Assembly: GCA_013036095.1 (NCBI GenBank)
Contig: JAAXCW010000005.1
Location: 148,768-212,767, forward strand
Direction of reading: 5' to 3'
Length of the DNA: 64,000 nucleotides
Source of the DNA: Vulcanimicrobiota bacterium
GTDB taxonomy: Bacteria > Vulcanimicrobiota > Vulcanimicrobiia > Vulcanimicrobiales > Vulcanimicrobiaceae
Shown piece by piece: positions 9,281-17,368 of the stretch (position 1 is the first letter of the stretch; each line of letters opens with the position of its first letter). The position numbers and the translations under genes are program-made. The notes beneath the pieces were generated by a model that saw only the letters and a program-made list of their open reading frames with translations, was not told the DNA's origin and searched no databases.

Positions 9281-12100
9281 CTATGGCAGAGCGGTCACGA
9301 TCTCCGCGCACGGGGCGCAGAGCGACGGATGCGCCGGATCGTTTCCGAGCGGTAAGTATTTCCAGCAGCGTTTGCATTTCGAGCCGCTGGCCGGCTGGAG
9401 GTAGACGCGGCGCTCCTCACCATCGCCCACAATGCGTTCGACCTGCGAAACCACGAGCGCTTCCCGCAATCCATCGCCCAGCGCGGTCACGTCGTTCAAC
9501 ATCGATTCGGGAACCACCACGCTGCCCGCGTCGGTCTCAAAGTCGCGCGGCGATTCGTTAGCGGCCACTTGCTGGCGCAACTCTTTGAGGAGCTGCCACA
9601 ATGCTGCGGAGCTCTCGCCGGCGGGACGGCGTGATTCGAACGAGAGATCGAAGACACTGTCGCTGCGGCGCAGTTCCGGCGGAATTGCCTGCCACGCTTC
9701 TTCGGCCGTAAACGAAAGCAACGGAGCCAGCACCGTCAGCACCCGTTGCAAGATGTAGAAAAGCGCGCTCTGCGCGCTGCGCCGGCGCGATGCTCCGGCG
9801 GCGCTCGAATAGAGCCGGTCTTTTAGCGCGTCGAAATAAAAACTCGACAGATCGTCGCCTTCGAAACGCACGATCTCCAAATAGGCGCCGTGCAAATCGT
9901 AGTCGCGCAACGATTCAAGGACCGTGACCGTCCAGCGATCGACTTGTTCGCACGCCAGCGCGTCGAACGGCTCCATGTTCTCGCGCGCTACGAGGTCGGC
10001 CGGAGCCATGTCGCCGAGGTTGCTCACCATGAACCGAAGGCGGTTGCGGATATTGCGGTAGACGCGGCTGACTTGTTCGATCACGTGCGGTCCGAAGCGC
10101 ACGTCGTCGACGAATTCCACCGAAGCCGCCCACAGACGCAGCACGTCTGCACCCCATTTTTGCATCGCCTCTTGCGCATCGATGCCGGTGCCGAGCGACT
10201 TGCTCATCGGACGGCCGCTCTCGTCGTTCACCCAACCGTTCTTTACCACGTGTTTATAAGGCGGCGCGCCTTTGACCGCCGTCGCCGTCACGATCGAACT
10301 GCGGAACCAGCCGCGATACTGATCGCCGCCTTCAAGAACGAGGTCGGAGGGCCAGGGCAAGCCGTTCTTGCCCAGCACCGCCAAATGTGTGACGCCCGAT
10401 TCGAACCAGATGTCTACGATGTTCTTTTCTTTTTCGAAGCTCGTGCCGCGGCACTTGGAGCAGGCAAAGTTCGGCGGCAGAAAACGGTCGACCGGGTCGC
10501 TCCACCACGCGTTGGCGCCGCGTTCGCGAAAGACGCCGGCGGTTACGCGTGCGACTTCCGGATCGAGGATCGACTCGCCACATGCTTTGCAAACCACCGC
10601 GGGAATTGGCGTTCCCCACGTGCGCTGTCGCGAGATGCACCACTCCGGATGCGTCTCGAGCATCTGCGCGATGCGCTCTTGCCCCCAGGCCGGCGTCCAT
10701 TGGACGCTGCGGATGTTTTCGATGGTGCGCGCCCGCAACCGGTTTTGATCCATTGCGATGAACCACTGCGCGGTCGCCCGGAAAATCACTGGGTTGTGAC
10801 AGCGCCAGCAGTGCGGATAGCTGTGTTCGAAGTCGGCATAATCCCAAAGCGCACCGCTTGCCCGCAAGTCTTCGACAATCTTCGGGTTGGCTTTCCAAAT
10901 GTGCATGCCGGCGTACGGTCCTGCTTCGGCCATAAAGATACCGCGCGAGTCGACCGGGTTGACGATCGGCAGATTGTATTTCACGCCGGTTTCAAAGTCG
11001 TCGGCTCCGTGGCCGGGCGCCGTATGCACCGCGCCGGTGCCGGTTTCCATGTCGACGTAATCCGCCAGCACGATCGGCGCGTCGCGATCCATGAACGGAT
11101 GACGGACGGTGAGCCCTTCTAACGCGCTTCCCTTCGCGCCGCCGATTCTGCGGGCGCCTGCAAAGCGATCGCCTAACGTTTTTTCCGCGAGCGCATCTGC
11201 AACGATCACCGCTTCATCGCCGACCGCGTACAAACCATATTCCGCATCCGGGCGCAGCGCGATCGCCGCATTTGCCGGCAGCGTCCACGGCGTCGTGGTC
11301 CAGATGAGGATGGAAACTTTCGGTGGCCCCTCGACTGCCGCACCTTCGGTGCGTTGCTCGGGGTGGTTCGACAGGCTCACCATGACACTAGAGGCCACCA
11401 TGACGATGAGAAGCGCGTCCCGTTGCGCATCGTTGGCCGTGAAGCGTACCGTGACCGACGGCGAGACCCGCGGTTTGTATTCGATCTCCGCTTCGGCGAG
11501 CGCGGTTTCGTCGTGAATGCACCAGAGTGTCGAGCGCAGGCCCTTGTAGATCTGGTTTTTCGACGCGAGCGTCCCCAGCGTTTCGACGATCGTCACTTCG
11601 AATTCGGGATCGATCGTGCGGTACGGATGTTGCCAGTCGCCGAAGTTTCCCATGCGCATGCGCACCGAGCGTTGGCGGTCGAGCCAATAGAGCGCGCGCT
11701 CTTTGCATTTCTCGCGTAGCTCGACGGGATCGACGTCGTGAAAGTCTTTGATCTTCAAATGTTTGAGCGTCTCGAGTTCGATCGGCAAGCCGTGCATGTC
11801 CCACCCCGGCACGAACTTCGCCCAGCGCGAATCGAGCAGCGCGATCTTCACGAAGATATCTTTCAGGACCATGTTCAGGAAGTGGCCCATATGCAGCTCG
11901 CCGTTTGCGTACGGCGGCCCGTCGTGCAAGATCCACGGCGCATTGCGCGCGTTGCGTTCGAGCCGCCGCTCATAGGTGCGCCGCTCTTCCCACCAAGCGA
12001 CGCGGTCGGGTTCCCGCTTCGGCAGATCGGCCTTCATCGGAAAATCGGTCTTGGGCAGGTTCAGCGTCTCGCGATAATCGCGTTCGGGCGGATTACTCAC
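9281..12100 (-). CDS. ileS: Isoleucyl-tRNA synthetase with an in-frame repeat insertion
   Basis: A 939-residue class I synthetase. It has the HIGH motif (ELHMGHFLNMVLKD), VPGWDMHGLPIE, the editing domain TTTPWTLPAN and GTGAVHTAPGHGADDF, the KMSKS loop (GRPMSKSLGTG), and a C-terminal zinc finger (KCKRCW...CAPC). It charges tRNA-Ile. About 28 residues (11321-11404) between DALLI and VSILIWTTTPW in the editing region are encoded by the dispersed repeat. GTG at 12100 overlaps the csaB stop by 8 bases; the family N-terminus fits this start. Confidence 0.95.
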   Translation of the reverse strand: MSNPPERDYRETLNLPKTDFPMKADLPKREPDRVAWWEERRTYERRLERNARNAPWILHDGPPYANGELHMGHFLNMVLKDIFVKIALLDSRWAKFVPGWDMHGLPIELETLKHLKIKDFHDVDPVELREKCKERALYWLDRQRSVRMRMGNFGDWQHPYRTIDPEFEVTIVETLGTLASKNQIYKGLRSTLWCIHDETALAEAEIEYKPRVSPSVTVRFTANDAQRDALLIVMVASSVMVSLSNHPEQRTEGAAVEGPPKVSILIWTTTPWTLPANAAIALRPDAEYGLYAVGDEAVIVADALAEKTLGDRFAGARRIGGAKGSALEGLTVRHPFMDRDAPIVLADYVDMETGTGAVHTAPGHGADDFETGVKYNLPIVNPVDSRGIFMAEAGPYAGMHIWKANPKIVEDLRASGALWDYADFEHSYPHCWRCHNPVIFRATAQWFIAMDQNRLRARTIENIRSVQWTPAWGQERIAQMLETHPEWCISRQRTWGTPIPAVVCKACGESILDPEVARVTAGVFRERGANAWWSDPVDRFLPPNFACSKCRGTSFEKEKNIVDIWFESGVTHLAVLGKNGLPWPSDLVLEGGDQYRGWFRSSIVTATAVKGAPPYKHVVKNGWVNDESGRPMSKSLGTGIDAQEAMQKWGADVLRLWAASVEFVDDVRFGPHVIEQVSRVYRNIRNRLRFMVSNLGDMAPADLVARENMEPFDALACEQVDRWTVTVLESLRDYDLHGAYLEIVRFEGDDLSSFYFDALKDRLYSSAAGASRRRSAQSALFYILQRVLTVLAPLLSFTAEEAWQAIPPELRRSDSVFDLSFESRRPAGESSAALWQLLKELRQQVAANESPRDFETDAGSVVVPESMLNDVTALGDGLREALVVSQVERIVGDGEERRVYLQPASGSKCKRCWKYLPLGNDPAHPSLCAPCAEIVTALP
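11321..11404 (-). repeat. REP-like repeat, copy 4, translated within ileS
   Basis: On the minus strand the segment carries gtgtcatggtgagcctgtcg, a variant of the copy 1 opening, then caccccgagcaa, an inner palindrome gcaccgaaggtgc, and cgaggggcc. It is 84 bases (28 codons), has no stop in the ileS frame and reads SVMVSLSNHPEQRTEG. It interrupts the editing domain just before the threonine-rich TTTPWTLP strand. Confidence 0.85.
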
Positions 12101-13199
12101 GCCGCGGCCCCTGCGCGATGAACTCGTCGAGCACTTCAAAGTTGCGCAGCGCTAATCGCTCCAGCGGCTCGCGTGCGGCGAGCAAATATTCGCGGATCCA
12201 ATCGCGCCTGTTCCACAAATCGTCGATCGCCGCATCGATCGCTTCGGGAGCCGGTTTAGGCTCCGCGGTCTCCAGCGAAAAAAGCGGCGGCAGCGGATAG
12301 GCCAGATCCGCGCAAAAAGCCGTGACTTTCGGATCGTAGGGAATCGCCAGAAACGGAACGCCCTGGCGAGCCGCCAGAATCAGCGAATGCAGCCGCATGC
12401 CGATCAAGACTTTGGCGCGGCGAATAATGTTTGCAGCGCGGCCGAGCGAGGCTTCGGGCAGCAGCACCGCGGGCGTGCGGCACTTGCGAATGATCGTCGT
12501 CGACACCTCTGCATCGGATGCGCCGCCCAGTGGCAGGAAAGCGACGCGCAGCCCGTGCTGTTCGCTCAAGCGATCGACCGCTCGCGCGAGCACGTCGATG
12601 CGATCTTTCAATCCGTTGGCTTTACGCACGCTGATAATCGCGAGCGGATCGCTCTGCGGTCCCAATCCATCCGAGGCAAAGTCGTCCGAAGCCTCAGGCG
12701 TTTCGAAGAGAAACGCCGGATCGGCAGTCCGCTCCACCCGAACGTCCGGCAGAAGCGAGCTCAGCAGCTCGCGCGAACGATCGTCGCGGACGGTCGCGCC
12801 CGCAACGCCCTTGCACGTTTCGCGCACGACGGTTCTTCCCCAAAAGTCGAGCGGGCCGATCGACTGAGCGAAGATCATCGTCGTGCGCCGCGCGCGCACG
12901 GCCGCGCGAATGATGCCGGTGTAGTAGATGAGGCTGCGCAGGCTGGTTGCGTTTTGCAGCAATCCCCCGCCGCCCGAGAGCACGACGTCTGCGCGCTCGA
13001 TCGATGCGCGCACGGCTTTGGAGTCCCAGCGCGGGGTCGCGTCGACGCGCAATTCGTGAGCCGTCACTTCGGGCTTGGCGCTCAAGACGTCGATCTCGGC
13101 GTACGGATGGCGCGTGCGCAGTTGAGCGACGATGACGGCCAGCAACGCTTCATCGCCGAGGTTTCCAAACCCATAGTATCCGCTCAGTAACAGCCGCAC
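12093..13199 (-). CDS. csaB: Polysaccharide pyruvyl transferase (CsaB type)
   Basis: CsaB adds a pyruvyl ketal to cell-wall polysaccharide, the ligand of SLH-domain envelope proteins. The 368-residue protein has LLLSGYYGFGNLGDEALL at the N-terminus, DVVLSGGGGLLQNATS, FAQSIGPL, ISVRKAN and a C-terminal LIGMRLHSLILAARQGVPFLAIPYDPKV. These are the polysaccharide pyruvyl transferase signature blocks. Start GTG at 13199, 5 bases after the stop of the DUF5693 gene; the much longer frame upstream is a shadow of that gene. It overlaps ileS. Confidence 0.9.
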   Translation of the reverse strand: MRLLLSGYYGFGNLGDEALLAVIVAQLRTRHPYAEIDVLSAKPEVTAHELRVDATPRWDSKAVRASIERADVVLSGGGGLLQNATSLRSLIYYTGIIRAAVRARRTTMIFAQSIGPLDFWGRTVVRETCKGVAGATVRDDRSRELLSSLLPDVRVERTADPAFLFETPEASDDFASDGLGPQSDPLAIISVRKANGLKDRIDVLARAVDRLSEQHGLRVAFLPLGGASDAEVSTTIIRKCRTPAVLLPEASLGRAANIIRRAKVLIGMRLHSLILAARQGVPFLAIPYDPKVTAFCADLAYPLPPLFSLETAEPKPAPEAIDAAIDDLWNRRDWIREYLLAAREPLERLALRNFEVLDEFIAQGPRRE

Positions 13200-13204
13200 G
13201 ACGG

Positions 13205-15217
13205 TTAGCGGCGGAATGCAAACGCGCGATAGATGAGGATGGCGGCGATACCCACGACCGCGCCGATAACGAATCCGTTGAAAATGCGCAGCACCGAGAC
13301 GAGCAGTTCGGTGTGCAGATGCGAGAACGTGTCGATGACGTCGCCCAGCCCGATGCCGATCGCGAGCGCCAGCAGCACGCCCAGCCAACGCCGGTGCGGA
13401 ATGCGGAGCGCCGGCATCAGCATCAGGGCCGGAAATCCGATCAGGAATTCTTTGAAGCGTGGACGGACCGCAAGCAGCGACGTCAGGTTGTGTCGCAGCG
13501 CCAGCTCGAACGACGACGGCGAGATGTCGCTCTGATTGCCGCTGCGCAGCAGCACCAGTGCTCCGACTCCAAGGACGATGGCGGCGGCGGCGAGCTGATA
13601 GATGCGAACGGGCTCCGTCAGCGTTTCGCGCCCGTCCCGGCGCTGGGGATCGAACTTGTCGGTGAAAAGGTAGAGCGCCAGCGCGATCAGCGGCGGCAGC
13701 GCGAGCAGCAGCTTCACGCCGCGGAACGGTTCGACTTCTTCCATGACCAGCGGCGAACTCATCACGCCGATGACAACGAGCGCCCCCAGCAGCGTGATGC
13801 CCGTTGCGATCAGCGTCCACGCCAAACTGCGGCGGATCTGCCGTCCCGCCGTCGCAGCCGGGGCTTGCAGAAACGCGCGGCTTAAAACCGAGAACCCGGC
13901 GGCTGCGAAGAGCAGCGCGCCGCTTAGCGCGATGATCGAGCGCGCGAGCAAGTCGTGATGCGAAGCGATACCGCCGAGATAGAGCAGGACCGTAGCCCCG
14001 TACGCCAAGATCGCCCAAAGCGGCCGGTACCATCCGTAAAAGCCCAGCAGCAGCAAGAAGATCGACGGGACGGCAAGCGCGGCCATTCCGACCAGGATGC
14101 GGCTGTTCCCGCGATAGAGCGGGATCGGCGCGGCGCGCCCCGGTTTGAACCCGCGCGCGGCCAAGTCGCTCGCAATTTCACGAACCATTTCGACGTTGGT
14201 CTTTTCGATCGAGAGGCCGTTGTATTGGTGGGCGACCGGACGCAGATAGACCACGCGCACGTTACGTTCGCGCACGCCCAGTTCGTAACGCGCGACGATC
14301 TCAGGCAGCGCGAGTTTGTCGAGCTCGACTTTGTTGATCGCCTCAACGCGCACGGTACGGCCCGGGATGAGCGACGCGAGCTCGCTGCTTCCCTTCTGCA
14401 CTTGGCTGGAGTCGTAGGTTTCAATCTCGCCGAAGTTGAGCGCGCGGTAGCGCTTCTCGCCAAAGAGCTGCGCCATGTCTTTCACGTGGTCGGGAAATCC
14501 CATCACTTGATTGCGCAGCCCGAAGAATACGACCGTCGCCAACCGGCTGCCGGCGCCGCTGTAGGCAAACTCGCGCTGAATCTGCGGCAGACTGAAACGT
14601 TCGTCGTTTTGAAAGCGCGGGTCGACGAGCAGGTTCAGATGTCGCGCGAGCGCGATTTGATCGGAAGGAATGCCGAGGCCGGTCGTATTGAAATAGTCGA
14701 TCTGCGAGCGAAGCGCGATAACGTATGGTTTGACGGCGTGTAAGACGCGGATGCTTTTCGTTTCGAAATGCAGCGGGAGCTGCAGCCGGTACCGCAGGTA
14801 GCTCGGCGTGTCGAAAACCAGCAGGTAGACTTCATCGGCGCGGACTTTTCCGGCGCGCACCAGCGCCAGCAGCGTCGGATCGGCGATCCCGCCCACGTGC
14901 GCCTGGGCCGCGAGGGCCGAGCCCGGAAGCGCGATCGCGTTGTTCGAACTGCCCACGTTCGATCCGAGCTCTTCGGTCAGCGCGAGCGACGTTAAGCCTG
15001 CTCGGCGCATCTCGACCAAGAAATCCGCGGGATTGTAATTGTACGAACGCGCCAGCGAAAGAAAGTCGTTGTAGTCCATCGTCAACTCGACCCGGCGCGT
15101 AGCCGACTCGATGCGCGCGCGTTCGAACGCCACTACCGCGCAAGCGAGCAGAGCAATCAAAAGGATGAAGGCCGCAAAGCGCGTTCGCGGATCGAGCCGG
15201 TTCACGCTTGCGCGCAT
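13205..15217 (-). CDS. DUF5693-family membrane protein
   Basis: A 670-residue protein: an N-terminal membrane anchor (about residues 13-33), an extracytoplasmic domain to about residue 360 (with DYNDFLSLARSYNY near residue 48 and VVFFGLRNQVMGFPDHV), then seven or eight membrane segments to the C-terminus. This architecture and its position directly before csaB match the DUF5693 family, which I infer works with CsaB in pyruvylated polysaccharide assembly. ATG at 15217 is preferred over TTG at 15226, which lies in the T-run of an upstream hairpin. Confidence 0.75.
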   Translation of the reverse strand: MRASVNRLDPRTRFAAFILLIALLACAVVAFERARIESATRRVELTMDYNDFLSLARSYNYNPADFLVEMRRAGLTSLALTEELGSNVGSSNNAIALPGSALAAQAHVGGIADPTLLALVRAGKVRADEVYLLVFDTPSYLRYRLQLPLHFETKSIRVLHAVKPYVIALRSQIDYFNTTGLGIPSDQIALARHLNLLVDPRFQNDERFSLPQIQREFAYSGAGSRLATVVFFGLRNQVMGFPDHVKDMAQLFGEKRYRALNFGEIETYDSSQVQKGSSELASLIPGRTVRVEAINKVELDKLALPEIVARYELGVRERNVRVVYLRPVAHQYNGLSIEKTNVEMVREIASDLAARGFKPGRAAPIPLYRGNSRILVGMAALAVPSIFLLLLGFYGWYRPLWAILAYGATVLLYLGGIASHHDLLARSIIALSGALLFAAAGFSVLSRAFLQAPAATAGRQIRRSLAWTLIATGITLLGALVVIGVMSSPLVMEEVEPFRGVKLLLALPPLIALALYLFTDKFDPQRRDGRETLTEPVRIYQLAAAAIVLGVGALVLLRSGNQSDISPSSFELALRHNLTSLLAVRPRFKEFLIGFPALMLMPALRIPHRRWLGVLLALAIGIGLGDVIDTFSHLHTELLVSVLRIFNGFVIGAVVGIAAILIYRAFAFRR

Positions 15218-15224
15218 TCGCTTC

Positions 15225-15255
15225 AAAAAACAGGAAGGCCCGCCAAAAGCGAGCC
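15225..15255 (-). terminator. Terminator- or attenuator-like hairpin before the DUF5693 gene
   Basis: Read on the minus strand, ggctcgc and gcgggcc (plus positions 15249-15255 and 15237-15243) form a 7-base-pair stem with one G-T pair and a 5-base loop, followed within a few bases by a run of six T (15230-15225). It could end the hydratase transcript or attenuate the csaB operon. Confidence 0.35.
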
Positions 15256-15269
15256 CTCACTGTCGTCGC

Positions 15270-15289
15270 GTATGCGGTTGCCCGCATAC
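15270..15289. repeat. Perfect 8-base inverted repeat in the hydratase/DUF5693 gap
   Basis: The arms gtatgcgg (15270-15277) and ccgcatac (15282-15289) are exact inverted copies with a 4-base loop ttgc. It lies in the 136-base intergenic region upstream of the DUF5693-csaB-ileS run, so it could be an operator or a leader hairpin. No other feature was seen in this gap apart from the neighbouring terminator-like stem. Confidence 0.5.
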
Positions 15290-15353
15290 CGGGTGTGGGC
15301 GACGCTTTTACATTCTGCACCGGCGGGGCCCACGAGCCCGCACGGGAGAGGAA

Positions 15354-16190
15354 TCACGATTCCGCGCGCGCGGTATCGCCCCTGCCGTCATCCACAGATT
15401 TTTTTTCGGGCGGGGATCCCCAGCGCGGTGGGCGCCTTTCCAGGAAGGCCGCCATCCCTTCCTGAGCATCGGCGGCCAACGCGTTCATGGTCATCACTTC
15501 CTTAGCGTAGCCGTATGCGTCGTGCTGGTCCAAGCCATACTGCGCGTAAAAGGCCGTCTTTCCGAGGGCAATGACCATCCGGCTCGACTCGCAGATCTTT
15601 TCTGCCAGTGCTAGTGTCTCGGTCCGCAACCGGTCCGGGGCGACCGCGCGGTTCACGAGCCCCCACTCGGCCGCAGTCGCTGCGTCGATGAAGTCACCGG
15701 TCAGCAGCATCTCCATCGCGCGCTTGCGTCCGATCGCGCGGGTCAGCGCCACCATCGGCGTCGTGCAGAACAGTCCGATGCGCACCCCCGGCGTCGCGAA
15801 CTTCGCGTCCGTCGACGCTACCGCCAGGTCGCAGGACGCGACGAGTTGACAGCCGGCCGCGGTCGCGATCGTCGCCACCTCGGCAATCACGGGCTGCGGA
15901 ATGCGCTGCATCTCTTCCATGAGCTCGACGCACGCATCGAAAATTTCGCGGTACGCCGCCACGTCGCGCTCGCGCAGCTCGCGCAGATCGTGCCCCGCGC
16001 TAAAAGCGGGACCGTCGCCCGCCAAGATGGCTGCGCCGACGTCGCCGCTTTCGCCGATCGCGGAAAACGCGCGCAGCAGCTCGCGCATCACCTCGAGCGA
16101 AAGCGCGTTGCGCTTCTCGGGACGGCGCATCGTCACTATCGCGATGCCGTCCGCGATCTCGGTCGTTACCAGCTCTTTCGCTTGCAGCAT
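15354..16190 (-). CDS. ECHDC3-like enoyl-CoA hydratase/isomerase superfamily protein
   Basis: A crotonase-fold protein of 278 residues from ATG 16190. FSAGHDLREL is the oxyanion-hole loop, and ATAAGCQLVASCDLAVAS and FATPGVRIGLFCTTPMVAL are the second and third core blocks. In classical enoyl-CoA hydratase these blocks carry Glu in GGGCELA and in QPEI; here they read GCQLVA and TPGVRIG, so both catalytic glutamates are missing. The pattern matches ECHDC3-type proteins, whose reaction is unclear. The gene begins 10 bases after the 3' end of tRNA-Val on the same strand. Confidence 0.85.
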   Translation of the reverse strand: MLQAKELVTTEIADGIAIVTMRRPEKRNALSLEVMRELLRAFSAIGESGDVGAAILAGDGPAFSAGHDLRELRERDVAAYREIFDACVELMEEMQRIPQPVIAEVATIATAAGCQLVASCDLAVASTDAKFATPGVRIGLFCTTPMVALTRAIGRKRAMEMLLTGDFIDAATAAEWGLVNRAVAPDRLRTETLALAEKICESSRMVIALGKTAFYAQYGLDQHDAYGYAKEVMTMNALAADAQEGMAAFLERRPPRWGSPPEKKSVDDGRGDTARAES

Positions 16191-16200
16191 ATTTCTCAAA

Positions 16201-16273
16201 TGGGCGATGACGGGCTCGAACCGCCGACATCTTGCGTGTAAAGCAAGCGCTCTACCAGCTGAGCTAATCGCCC
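16201..16273 (-). tRNA. tRNA-Val (anticodon UAC)
   Basis: A 73-base gene starting GGGCGAT and ending ATCGCCC plus discriminator A, giving a perfect 7-base-pair acceptor stem. The D arm is GCTC...GAGC, the anticodon stem is CTTGC/GCAAG with loop TTTACAC (anticodon TAC), and the T arm contains GGTTCGAGCC. No CCA is encoded. It reads GUA and probably GUG valine codons. Confidence 0.96.
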
Positions 16274-16351
16274 CCGGCCTTCATCGCTAGCTTGTCCATA
16301 ACGGCGCGCCGCGCCTCCAGCTTTCCGGGGCCCGAGCGGAGATCACCGGGC

Positions 16352-17368
16352 ATGCCGGAACCACTCGCCATGATCGACGCGGTAACGTTACCAAAGGCCG
16401 AGCTTCACGTACATATCGAAGGGACTTTTGAGCCCGAACTGATCTTCGCGATAGCCGAGCGCAACCAAATGGAGCTGCCGTTTCCCGACGTCGCGGCACT
16501 ACGGGCCGCTTACAAGTTTACCGACCTGGAATCGTTCCTTAAAGTTTATTACCAGGGCATTTCGGTGCTGCGCGTCGAGCGGGATTACTACGATTTAACG
16601 ACCGCGTATCTGCGCAAGGCGAAGTCACAGGGCGTGCGCCATGCCGAAATCTTCTTTGACCCGCAAACCCACACCGGGCGCGGTATAGCGTTCCAAACCG
16701 TGATCGACGGCATCTGGTCGGCACTCCAAGACGCCAAGCGCGACATCGGCATCACGTCGCAGCTCATCATGTGTTTCCGCGAAGTCTCGGTGCAGGCCGC
16801 AATGCAAACGTACGAAAGCGCGCTGCCCTTCCAAGATCGCATCGTCGCCGTGGGCCTGGCTTCAGCCGAGGTCGACAATCCGCCGTCAAAGTTTCGAGCC
16901 GTCTTCGATCGCGCTCGCGCTCAGGGTTTTCTCACAGTGGCGCACGCGGGTCAAGAAGGACCGCCCGAGTACGTCTGGGAGGCGCTGGACGTGCTGAAGG
17001 TCTCGCGGATCGATCACGGCGTGCGCAGCATGGAGGATCCAGCGCTCGTCGATCGCCTGCGCCGCCAGCACGTGCCGCTTACGGTCTGTCCGATCTCGAA
17101 CACGCGGCTGCACGTCGTGCCGTCGCTGGCTGCGCATCCGCTCAAGCACATGCTCGAAGCCGGTCTGACCGTGACCTGCAACTCCGACGATCCCGGATAC
17201 TTCGGCGCCTATATCGCGGATAATTACCGGCAGGCCGCGGCGGCACTTTCACTCACCGGCGACGACCTCGTTACGCTGGCGCGCAATTCATTCGTCGCGT
17301 CGTTCATTGATGAGGCGACGCGCGATGGCTATCTCGCGGAGCTCGACGCGGCCGTCAGCTCTAGTTAG
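16352..17368 (+). CDS. Adenine deaminase (adenosine deaminase-like family)
   Basis: A 338-residue TIM-barrel amidohydrolase. HVHIEGTFEPEL gives the first metal histidines, FFDPQTHTGRG is typical of bacterial adenine deaminases, VAHAGQEGPPEYVWEAL supplies the third His and catalytic Glu, RIDHGVRS the fourth His, and NSDDPGYFG the metal Asp. This last motif in the form SDDPxYFG separates the adenine-specific group from true adenosine deaminase. It would convert adenine to hypoxanthine in purine salvage. ATG at 16352 has a weak purine-rich site upstream; ATG at 16370 is an alternative. The 3' end overlaps the S41 protease gene by 8 bases. Confidence 0.85.
   Translation: MPEPLAMIDAVTLPKAELHVHIEGTFEPELIFAIAERNQMELPFPDVAALRAAYKFTDLESFLKVYYQGISVLRVERDYYDLTTAYLRKAKSQGVRHAEIFFDPQTHTGRGIAFQTVIDGIWSALQDAKRDIGITSQLIMCFREVSVQAAMQTYESALPFQDRIVAVGLASAEVDNPPSKFRAVFDRARAQGFLTVAHAGQEGPPEYVWEALDVLKVSRIDHGVRSMEDPALVDRLRRQHVPLTVCPISNTRLHVVPSLAAHPLKHMLEAGLTVTCNSDDPGYFGAYIADNYRQAAAALSLTGDDLVTLARNSFVASFIDEATRDGYLAELDAAVSSS

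Noticed and set aside
9890..11122. A 410-codon plus-strand frame inside ileS
   Set aside because: It is fully antisense to conserved IleRS motifs, rich in Arg, His and Ala, and has no recognisable domain; long antisense frames are expected at this GC content.
13200..14033. A long N-terminal extension of csaB
   Set aside because: The added 278 residues are a shifted-frame reading of the DUF5693 gene; the CsaB family begins at LLLSGYYGFGN, matching GTG 13199.
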